A stretch of 5,122 nucleotides of DNA from an uncultured Bdellovibrio sp. (GTDB lineage Bacteria > Bdellovibrionota > Bdellovibrionia > Bdellovibrionales > Bdellovibrionaceae). The notes under the pieces are model-generated. The model searched no databases. It saw only the letters and a program-made list of their open reading frames with translations, and had not been told where the DNA came from. How positions within the stretch are numbered: the stretch's first letter is position 1; the number at the start of each line of letters is the position of its first letter. Made by a program: the position numbers and the translations under genes. The stretch spans positions 1 through 5,122 of the forward strand of contig CAMLRE010000189.1 in the NCBI GenBank assembly GCA_946482355.1. Reading direction: 5' to 3'. Shown in pieces: positions 1 through 5,122 of this stretch.

Positions 1-335
1 TGAAGGCTTCAGAAGCTAATTACTTACGCTTATTAAATCAGTATGAGATGCGCTTTCCAGAAAAAGGCTTAGATGTTGGGCGCAAGTACGAACGGCCAGA
101 TGCTGAACGTGATGGCATTGAGACTGTGGAAGAAAAGCCACAAGGTGTTGAAGCAAAGCTCAGAAGATTAAACCGCAATATCAAACGTCAGTACTTAACA
201 ACCGAAGATGCAAATTCTGCGAGCGGTTCAGTGAAGAAAAAGCAGCTAAAAAAACAAAGTTCTGGTGAATCTGAAGTAACATTGCCGCAAACTCAGCCTG
301 GTGATGTGACGGGTACAATCAAAATCGAAAAATAA
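1..335 (+). CDS. C-terminal part of an unrecognised charged protein (5' end cut by window)
   Basis: The frame is open from base 3 to a TAA at 333-335, giving 110 visible residues. There is an ATG at 48, but the frame continues upstream of it with protein-like sequence and no SD site precedes it, so I treat the gene as truncated by the window edge. Bases 1-2 (TG) could also be the end of a start codon, which I cannot exclude. The visible part has no signal peptide, membrane segment or cysteine. It is rich in Lys, Arg, Glu and Gln. The first part (to about residue 65) looks helical (for example NYLRLLNQYE near the start, then LRRLNRNIKRQYL). A lysine cluster (KKKQLKKQ, bases 234-257) and a Ser/Thr/Gly/Pro-rich, probably disordered tail ending in KIEK follow. 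I recognise no family and assign no function. The 161-base gap and promoter downstream indicate that it is not part of the oxidase operon. Confidence 0.6.
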   Translation, partial: KASEANYLRLLNQYEMRFPEKGLDVGRKYERPDAERDGIETVEEKPQGVEAKLRRLNRNIKRQYLTTEDANSASGSVKKKQLKKQSSGESEVTLPQTQPGDVTGTIKIEK

Positions 336-358
336 TTTGCACGAAAAATCGAAATGCA

Positions 359-381
359 GTTTGCCTAAGGTGTTAGCAAAC
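359..381 (+). other. Imperfect stem-loop between the 5' gene and the oxidase operon
   Basis: GTTTGC (359-364) pairs with GCAAAC (376-381), and after one bulged C (365) TAA (366-368) pairs with TTA (373-375), closing a GGTG loop (369-372). That makes nine pairs, about two dozen bases after the upstream stop codon. The location suits transcription termination or 3'-end protection of the upstream mRNA. No T-run follows on the + strand, so it is not a standard intrinsic terminator. It lies upstream of the proposed promoter, so it would not be in the oxidase mRNA leader. Confidence 0.35.
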
Positions 382-410
382 CGACTATCAATTCGCTTTC
401 AATCTTTAAA

Positions 411-439
411 TTGATCACGTTCTCTATTTACTATATAAG
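411..439 (+). promoter_or_regulatory. Predicted sigma70-type promoter of the oxidase operon
   Basis: A -35-like TTGATC (411-416, four of six matches to TTGACA) is separated by exactly 17 bases from a -10-like TATAAG (434-439, five of six matches to TATAAT). The surroundings are AT-rich. Transcription would begin near 446, giving a leader of about 50 bases before the ATG at 497. It is the only good promoter-like pair I see before the operon. An overlapping TATATA (432-437) is an alternative -10 with a poorer, 15-base spacer. I see no convincing operator palindrome next to it. Assigned by consensus only. Confidence 0.5.
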
Positions 440-480
440 TATTTAATATCCCTAAAAAAGATAAGACCTCACATCGTGAA

Positions 481-486
481 AAGGAG
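481..486 (+). promoter_or_regulatory. Ribosome binding site that sets the cytochrome c start at 497
   Basis: AAGGAG lies 10 bases before the ATG at 497. The in-frame GTG at 476 lies just upstream of this site and has only a poor purine stretch before it, so this SD supports ATG 497 as the start. Confidence 0.65.
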
Positions 487-496
487 TCGCCTTTCT

Positions 497-1009
497 ATGT
501 CACAAAAAGATTATCACAACAGTGGTGGATTACTCGCATTACTAGGATCTTTAGTATTTGTTTTCGTATTCTTCATTTACATCGTTTACGTTAATAAAGG
601 CGTTGATTTAGCTGAAAATGTTACTGAGCCAGCGAAACCAGGTGCAGTCCAATTTGATTTAGCTTCTGTTAAAGAACCATGGGTTGCTAACGAAGAAGTT
701 GTTGCTGCCGGCGCAAAAATCTACAAAGCAAACTGCGCTGTTTGTCACGGAGCTAAAGGTGATTTAGTGGGTGGTATTCCGAACGCACGTAACTTAGTTG
801 AAGGTCAATGGACACAAGGTTCTGGTATGATCTCTCACTACAAAGTTTTACAAAACGGTATTCCAGGAACACAAATGGTTTCATTCAAAGCTACACTTAA
901 ACCAAGTGAGCGTTGGGCCCTTGTTCAATTCATTGATTCAATCACTAAAAATAAACCAGCTAACGAAAAACCTGAAGACGTAGCGGCTTTTGCGGCAACA
1001 GCAGACTAA
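497..1009 (+). CDS. Membrane-anchored monoheme cytochrome c
   Basis: A 170-residue electron carrier held in the inner membrane with its heme domain in the periplasm. It probably passes electrons from a quinol oxidase complex to the caa3 oxidase encoded downstream. Residues about 10-32 form one strongly hydrophobic segment with no obvious cleavage site, read as an uncleaved signal anchor. The linker to about residue 60 is flexible (TEPAKPGA). The heme c motif CAVCH has Cys80 and Cys83 for covalent attachment and His84 as axial ligand. Met127 in GIPGTQMVSF is the likely second ligand. Homologues usually have Pro directly after this Met; here it is Val. ATG 497 is chosen over the in-frame GTG at 476, which would add seven residues (MKRSRLS), because AAGGAG at 481-486 lies between the two. 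It is first in the operon, nine bases before the SCO gene. An ActE-like subunit of alternative complex III is another possibility, but no other act gene is visible. The cytochrome c call is firm; the partner is inferred. Confidence 0.9.
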   Translation: MSQKDYHNSGGLLALLGSLVFVFVFFIYIVYVNKGVDLAENVTEPAKPGAVQFDLASVKEPWVANEEVVAAGAKIYKANCAVCHGAKGDLVGGIPNARNLVEGQWTQGSGMISHYKVLQNGIPGTQMVSFKATLKPSERWALVQFIDSITKNKPANEKPEDVAAFAATAD

Positions 1010-1018
1010 TATCGATAC

Positions 1019-1879
1019 ATGAAAAAAACGTTCCTTGTTTTCTTATTATTAGGTTTAAATTCTTGGGCTGACGGCGGCGGTGCTGTTCTTGGTCCTCAAG
1101 GATCTATGCCTGCTTATACAGGAAAACAAGAAGCGGCTAATTCAGCCGAAGTTCCACCAGAACTTAAAGGCGTTGGTATTAAAGAGCACTTAGGTGAAAC
1201 AATTGATTTAAACCTTCAAGTGCGTGATGAATCTGGTCAGTTAAAAACTTTAGGTTCTTATTTTCACTCTCACAAACCTGTTATGTTAAGCCCGGTTTAT
1301 TTTAACTGTCCGGGTCTTTGTAATTTTCATTTTAACGGTGTTGTTGAGACACTTCAGAAGATTGACTGGAACCCAGGCGATAAATTTGAAGTGATCGCTT
1401 TTTCTTTCGATTCAAAAGAAAATTCAGAATTAGGTGCAGCTAAAAAAGCGAACTACATGAAAATGTATAACCGCCCAGGCACTGAAAATGGTTTTCACTT
1501 TTTAACGGCTGATGAAGTGACTATTAAAAAGTTAACAGATGCTTTGGGTTTCGAATTCCGCTGGAATGCCCAAGCCAATGAATGGTCGCACGCATCGGCT
1601 GCGATCGTGATTACTCCAGACGGAAAAATTTCTAGATATTTACCAGGTATTGCGTTCGAGCCAAAAGATATGAAGCTGGCTTTAAATGAAGCTTCAAACG
1701 GCAAGATCGGTAATATCATCGATTCAGTAGTTTTATTTTGTTTCAAATATGATGAACATCAATCCAAGTACGGACTGCAAGTGTTCCGCGTAGTACAACT
1801 CGCGGGAGCATTTATGGTTCTGATCTTGGCTCTTTGGTTAACACCAGTGTTAATCAGAGCTGGAAGGGAGAAAGTGTAG
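1019..1879 (+). CDS. sco: SCO1/SenC-family copper chaperone for cytochrome oxidase, with C-terminal membrane anchor
   Basis: A 286-residue thioredoxin-fold protein. Known SCO proteins bind copper and help build or reduce the CuA site of oxidase subunit II, which is the next gene. Residues 1-17 form a signal peptide with a probable cleavage site SWA|DG. The domain from about 45 to 230 has the SCO copper/redox motif CPGLC (Cys97, Cys101) and the distal ligand His191 in WSHASAAIV, followed by the typical TPDGK turn. Near 240 is CFKYDEHQSKYG, like the C(F/Y)xYD...KYG block of long bacterial SCO proteins. Residues about 258-279 are a hydrophobic helix followed by Arg/Lys, so the mature protein is probably tail-anchored with its domain in the periplasm. 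Many SCO proteins are instead anchored at the N-terminus. No clear SD precedes the ATG, so translation may be coupled to the cytochrome gene nine bases upstream. The family assignment is confident; the exact copper role is inferred. Confidence 0.92.
   Translation: MKKTFLVFLLLGLNSWADGGGAVLGPQGSMPAYTGKQEAANSAEVPPELKGVGIKEHLGETIDLNLQVRDESGQLKTLGSYFHSHKPVMLSPVYFNCPGLCNFHFNGVVETLQKIDWNPGDKFEVIAFSFDSKENSELGAAKKANYMKMYNRPGTENGFHFLTADEVTIKKLTDALGFEFRWNAQANEWSHASAAIVITPDGKISRYLPGIAFEPKDMKLALNEASNGKIGNIIDSVVLFCFKYDEHQSKYGLQVFRVVQLAGAFMVLILALWLTPVLIRAGREKV
1864..1870 (+). promoter_or_regulatory. Ribosome binding site that sets the coxB start at 1882
   Basis: AAGGGAG lies inside the last codons of the SCO gene, 11 bases before ATG 1882. 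It lies downstream of the in-frame TTG at 1834, which would start coxB deep inside the SCO frame, so it supports 1882. The second ATG (1885) is possible but is spaced 14 bases away. Confidence 0.6.
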
Positions 1880-1881
1880 CC

Positions 1882-2853
1882 ATGATGTGGTTATTGAGTC
1901 TAATTAACAGGGCGAATGCTCAGACATTCATGCCCACCGAGGGTTCGAAGATCGCGACAAGCGTTGATAATCTGTATGGATTTTTAATTGCTGCCAGCTT
2001 TATTTCGTGCGCGATTTTAATCGGTGGTATGATTTACTTCGCGTTGAAGTACAAACGTAAGTCAGATAACGATAAAACGGCTTACATTACTCACGACACG
2101 CGTTTAGAAGTTATTTGGTCAGTGATTCCATTGATCATCTTCTTAGTTGTGTTTGCTTGGGGATGGATCATCTACCACGACATGCGCAAAATGCCTGAGA
2201 ACGCTTTAGAGATTCACGTGACTGGCCGTCAATGGGCTTGGTTAACTGAATACAAAAATGGTGTTAAATCTCCGGATATCGTAGTTCCAGTAGGCCGCGA
2301 TGTGAAAATCGTTTTAGCTTCTGAAGATGTTATCCACTCTTTATATATTCCTTCATTCCGTGTGAAACAAGATGCGGTACCAGGTCGTTACACGGCTTTA
2401 TGGTTCAGAGCAGATAAAATGGGTGAATTCCACGTATTCTGTACAGAATTCTGCGGTACTTCTCACTCTGGTATGATCACGAAATTAAAAGTTGTATCTC
2501 AAGAAGATTTTGACAAATGGTTAATCGAAGAATCTGAAGTTTCAGCTCTTCCTATCGCTCAACGTGGCGCTAAGATTTTCCAAACTCGCGCTTGTGCTTC
2601 TTGCCACAACGTTGAAGGTACAGCTGTTAAAATCGGTCCAAGCTTAGCTGGGGCTTTCGGTAATACACATAACTTTGAAGATGGCTCTTCAACGCAAGTA
2701 GATGAAAACTACTTACGTGAATCTATCCTTAACTCGAACGCGAAAATCGTAAAAGGTTTCGGTCCACGTTCAGCGATGCCGGCTTTCCAAGGCCAGTTAT
2801 CTGAAGCTGAAGTGACAGCGTTAATCGAGTACATCAAAACTTTAAGTAAATAG
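1882..2853 (+). CDS. coxB: Cytochrome c oxidase subunit II with fused cytochrome c domain (caa3 type)
   Basis: This 323-residue subunit takes electrons through its own heme c and the dinuclear CuA centre and hands them to heme a in CoxA. A short hydrophobic N-terminus ending ANA|Q (after residue 13) may be a cleaved signal. Two membrane helices follow at about 33-56 and 76-98. The periplasmic cupredoxin domain has a complete CuA ligand set: His152, then CTEFCGTSHSGM giving Cys187, Glu189, Cys191, His195 and Met198. Glu189 should also reach the Mg site shared with CoxA. The aromatic patch GRQWAW, used for electron transfer to CuA in the family, is present. From about residue 225 a class I cytochrome c domain carries CASCH (Cys238, Cys241, His242) with axial Met299 in SAMPAF. 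This fusion defines a caa3 oxidase. ATG 1882 is two bases after the SCO stop. The longer frame from TTG 1834 is rejected because it overlaps the SCO tail and would put a polar leader before the signal. Confidence 0.96.
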   Translation: MMWLLSLINRANAQTFMPTEGSKIATSVDNLYGFLIAASFISCAILIGGMIYFALKYKRKSDNDKTAYITHDTRLEVIWSVIPLIIFLVVFAWGWIIYHDMRKMPENALEIHVTGRQWAWLTEYKNGVKSPDIVVPVGRDVKIVLASEDVIHSLYIPSFRVKQDAVPGRYTALWFRADKMGEFHVFCTEFCGTSHSGMITKLKVVSQEDFDKWLIEESEVSALPIAQRGAKIFQTRACASCHNVEGTAVKIGPSLAGAFGNTHNFEDGSSTQVDENYLRESILNSNAKIVKGFGPRSAMPAFQGQLSEAEVTALIEYIKTLSK

Positions 2854-2855
2854 GC

Positions 2856-2862
2856 GGGGGAG
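2856..2862 (+). promoter_or_regulatory. Ribosome binding site of coxA
   Basis: GGGGGAG lies in the 13-base gap between coxB and coxA, only four bases before the ATG at 2867. It is purine-rich and strong but closely spaced. It confirms the coxA start, which also begins the familiar subunit I N-terminus. Confidence 0.55.
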
Positions 2863-2866
2863 CAGA

Positions 2867-4471
2867 ATGGGACACGCAGCTCACGGTAGCAACTATATCA
2901 ATGCAGAAAAAGGCCTGATGTCATGGTTTACATCTTTAGACCATAAACGTATCGGTATTCTTTATTTCTGTACGGTTTTATTTTTCTTTTTATGCGGCGG
3001 TATCGCAGCACTTTTATTACGTTTAGAATTATTCGCTCCAAACACAGCGGCTAACGTAGGACAAGTTTTCTCTAACGGTGATATCTACAATCAGGCGTTA
3101 ACTTACCACGGCGCGATCATGGTTTTCATGGTTATCGTTCCGGGTATTCCTTCAATTTTCGGTAACTTCTTTTTACCACTTCAAATCGGTGCAAAAGACG
3201 TGGCTTACCCGAAATTAAACTTAGCGAGTTGGTACCTGTTTATGACAGGCGCTACTATGGCTATTGCAACTATGTTCTTACACAGAGTTGACACAGGTTG
3301 GACGTTCTATACGCCTTACTCAATCAGAACTGGAACTTCTGTTTCTTTAATGGTGGCAGCGGTTTTCATCATGGGTATGGGTTCAGTATTAACTGGTCTT
3401 AACTTCATCGCGACAATCCACAAATTACGTGCACCAGGTATGACATTCCACAGAATGCCATTATTCTGCTGGGCGATTTACTCAACGTCGATTCTTCAAG
3501 TATTAGCGACGCCGATCTTAGCGATCACGTTATTGCTTTTAATTATGGAACGCGCGTTCGGTGTAGGTATCTTTGATCCTAAACTTGGCGGTGACCCGGT
3601 ATTATTCCAACATTTTTTCTGGTTCTACTCGCATCCTGCGGTTTACATCATGATCTTACCGGCGATGGGTATCGTTTCTGAGTTATTAACGACTTACTCT
3701 AAAAAAACGATCTTTGGTTACACGGCGATCGCTTATTCTTCATTAGGTATCGCGATCGTATCGTTCTTCGTTTGGGGACATCACATGTACGTTTCTGGTC
3801 AATCAGAACTTGCAGGCGTGATCTTCTCTTTCTTAACGATGTTAGTAGGTGTTCCTACAGCGATTAAGATGTTCAACTGGCTTGCGACTCTTTACAAAGG
3901 TTCGATCGAATTCACAGCTTCGATGTTATACGCGATGGGATTTATGTTCTTATTCGTAATCGGTGGTGTGACTGGTATCATGTTAGCGACTTTACCAATC
4001 GACGTTCACTTCCATGACACTTACTTCGTAGTAGCTCACTTCCACTACGTAATGGTGGGTGGAACATTAATGGCGTTAATGGGTGGTATCTATCACTGGT
4101 TCCCGAAAATGTTCGGAAAAATGTACAGCGAAGGTTTAGCTCGTATGTCTTTCGTGTTCGTATTCGTTGGTTTCAACGTGACGTTCTTTCCTCAATTTAT
4201 CTTAGGTGCGATGGGTATGCCTCGTCGTTACTTCGATTACATTCCGGCTTACGAACAGTTAAATAAAATTTCAACTGTTGGTTCTTGGTTAATCGGTTTA
4301 GGTTTCGTGATCGGTTTAATCTCGATCATTAAAGCTTTAACTTCTGGTGCTAAAGCTCCTGCAAATCCATGGGGTGCTAAAACATTAGAATGGCACACAG
4401 AATCTCCGCCAATTACACACAACTTTTCTCACGAACCACACGTGACAGAGGGGCCTTATGAGTACAAGTAA
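2867..4471 (+). CDS. coxA: Cytochrome c oxidase subunit I (heme a, heme a3-CuB catalytic core), A2 type
   Basis: A 534-residue, roughly 12-helix inner-membrane protein that reduces O2 to water and pumps protons. The start matches the family (GLMSWFTSLDHKRIG) and the length is normal. The low-spin heme a ligands are His81 (TYHGAIM) and His393, and the heme a3 ligand is His391 (VAHFHY). CuB is bound by His256, His305 and His306 (WGHHMY). Tyr260, in SHPAVY, is placed to form the His-Tyr crosslink with His256. HDT at 383-385 provides the Mg-site His and Asp. K-channel residues Thr331 and Lys334 (VPTAIK) are present, as is the D-channel entrance Asp111 (GAKDVAYP). The glutamate found in A1 oxidases (HPEVY) is absent: the sequence reads YSHPAVY, the Tyr-Ser signature of the A2 subfamily. 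The C-terminal tail (EWHTESPP, GPYEY) is also typical. It sits between coxB and coxC, and its last 14 bases overlap coxC. All catalytic ligands are intact. Confidence 0.98.
   Translation: MGHAAHGSNYINAEKGLMSWFTSLDHKRIGILYFCTVLFFFLCGGIAALLLRLELFAPNTAANVGQVFSNGDIYNQALTYHGAIMVFMVIVPGIPSIFGNFFLPLQIGAKDVAYPKLNLASWYLFMTGATMAIATMFLHRVDTGWTFYTPYSIRTGTSVSLMVAAVFIMGMGSVLTGLNFIATIHKLRAPGMTFHRMPLFCWAIYSTSILQVLATPILAITLLLLIMERAFGVGIFDPKLGGDPVLFQHFFWFYSHPAVYIMILPAMGIVSELLTTYSKKTIFGYTAIAYSSLGIAIVSFFVWGHHMYVSGQSELAGVIFSFLTMLVGVPTAIKMFNWLATLYKGSIEFTASMLYAMGFMFLFVIGGVTGIMLATLPIDVHFHDTYFVVAHFHYVMVGGTLMALMGGIYHWFPKMFGKMYSEGLARMSFVFVFVGFNVTFFPQFILGAMGMPRRYFDYIPAYEQLNKISTVGSWLIGLGFVIGLISIIKALTSGAKAPANPWGAKTLEWHTESPPITHNFSHEPHVTEGPYEYK
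4447..4453 (+). promoter_or_regulatory. Ribosome binding site of coxC, inside the coxA 3' end
   Basis: AGAGGGG lies four bases before ATG 4458, within the coxA reading frame. It supports 4458 over the in-frame ATG at 4473, which would be about 20 bases away. The arrangement fits translational coupling of coxC to coxA. Confidence 0.6.
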
Positions 4472-5122
4472 GATGATTAACGGTGTTCCTGTTCAGGAGC
4501 ACTTTAAAGACGCTCATCACCAATTTGATACAGCGAAAATGGGAATCTGGTTATTCATGTGTACAGAGATCCTTATGTTCGGTGGTTTATTCGTTGGTTA
4601 TGCGATTTTCCACATGATGTACCCTGAAATGTTCTCTGAAGGCGCAAGCTTCTTAGATTGGAAAATGGGTTTCGTAAATACGTTAGTTCTTATCTTTTCG
4701 TCATTAACAATGGCTTTAGGTATCTACTTCATCCAAACAAACCAAATCAAAAAGGCTGTTTGGTCTTTAGCGATCACGATTCTTTGTGGTGCTGTATTCA
4801 TGGTTATCAAATACTTCGAATACACGCATAAATTCCACATGGGTATCTTTCCGGGAAACATGCTTGATCTTGCTAAGTTAAATGAACACTTAACTCACGA
4901 AGGTCTACCGACAATCAAATCAACAAACCTTGGTATGTACTTTGGTTTCTACTTTTGTATGTCTGGTCTTCACGGTATTCACGTATTAGTGGGTATGGGT
5001 TTAATCACTTGGTGCTTAATCCGCGCAGTTCGTGGCGATTTCAATCCTAACTATTACACGGCTGTAGAAGGTGTTGGTATCTTCTGGCATATCGTCGACT
5101 TAGTTTGGATCTTCTTATTCCC
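4458..5122 (+). CDS. coxC: Cytochrome c oxidase subunit III (3' end cut by window)
   Basis: Subunit III is an inner-membrane protein that binds CoxA, stabilises the active site and supports proton uptake at the D-channel mouth. The visible 221 codons run open to the window edge. After a polar start (QEHFKDAHHQFDTAKMG) the first helix reads GIWLFMCTEILMFGGLF, which matches the first helix of the short, five-helix type of bacterial subunit III and includes its conserved Glu. Later landmarks are KYFEYTHK at the end of the third helix, SGLHGIHVLVG in the fourth, and FWHIVDLVWIFLF in the last. Family members usually end a few residues after this last motif, so only a short piece is probably missing. 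ATG 4458 overlaps the coxA end by 14 bases and has its own SD. A small subunit IV gene commonly follows in such operons but is outside the window. Confidence 0.95.
   Translation, partial: MSTSKMINGVPVQEHFKDAHHQFDTAKMGIWLFMCTEILMFGGLFVGYAIFHMMYPEMFSEGASFLDWKMGFVNTLVLIFSSLTMALGIYFIQTNQIKKAVWSLAITILCGAVFMVIKYFEYTHKFHMGIFPGNMLDLAKLNEHLTHEGLPTIKSTNLGMYFGFYFCMSGLHGIHVLVGMGLITWCLIRAVRGDFNPNYYTAVEGVGIFWHIVDLVWIFLF

Noticed and set aside
48..50. ATG as the start of the 5' gene
   Set aside because: The frame is open to the window edge with protein-like sequence upstream and no SD before this ATG, so an internal methionine is more likely.
336..358. Second hairpin (TGCA and CGA pairing around an AAAA loop)
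   Set aside because: There are only seven pairs, interrupted by a three-base bulge; this is within chance for an AT-rich gap.
359..400. Intrinsic terminator for the upstream gene
   Set aside because: The stem is real, but no T-run follows on the + strand and the stem has a bulge, so I list it only as a stem-loop.
1495..1746. An 83-residue open frame on the - strand inside the SCO gene
   Set aside because: It lies wholly within a well-supported gene on the other strand, has no SD or family resemblance, and is best explained as a shadow of the SCO codons.
4473..4475. Alternative ATG start of coxC after the coxA stop
   Set aside because: It lies about 20 bases from the SD at 4447-4453, whereas ATG 4458 is well placed.
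1..5122. A novel or mobile system in the window
   Set aside because: Apart from the unknown 5' fragment, every coding stretch belongs to a known oxidase family in a normal order. I saw no terminal repeats, transposase, tRNA or repeat array.

Overview
The window carries most of an aerobic respiratory operon for a caa3-type (heme-copper, aa3 fused to cytochrome c) terminal oxidase, all on the + strand. The DNA leans towards AT, with TTA dominating the leucine codons. That base composition, the gene order and the style of the proteins suggest a Gram-negative bacterium of the Bdellovibrio/Pseudobdellovibrio kind. This placement is an impression from the sequence, not a search result.

Layout. Positions 1-335 hold the 3' end of an unrecognised, highly charged protein that belongs to the preceding transcription unit. 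Positions 336-496 are non-coding: an imperfect stem-loop (359-381), then a good sigma70-like promoter (about 411-439) and a Shine-Dalgarno (SD) site. The operon follows with almost no gaps: a membrane-anchored monoheme cytochrome c (497-1009), a SCO1/SenC copper chaperone with a C-terminal membrane anchor (1019-1879), coxB fused to a cytochrome c domain (1882-2853), coxA (2867-4471) and coxC (4458 to the window end, incomplete). Gaps are 9, 2 and 13 bases, and coxA and coxC overlap by 14 bases, so all five are probably co-transcribed.

How they work together. Electrons from a quinol-oxidising complex (not in the window) would reach the anchored cytochrome c, or directly the cytochrome c domain of CoxB. 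They then pass to CuA in CoxB, heme a in CoxA, and the heme a3-CuB site where O2 is reduced to water with proton pumping. The SCO protein would deliver copper to or reduce the CuA site, and CoxC stabilises the core. All metal ligands of CuA, both hemes, CuB and the subunit I/II Mg site are visible, so the enzyme looks intact. CoxA has the Tyr-Ser motif of A2-subfamily oxidases in place of the D-channel glutamate.

I see no mobile element, CRISPR array, tRNA or rRNA, and no convincing undescribed system. The points most worth checking are the A2-type proton channel, the tail-anchored SCO, the extra anchored cytochrome and the unknown 5' protein.
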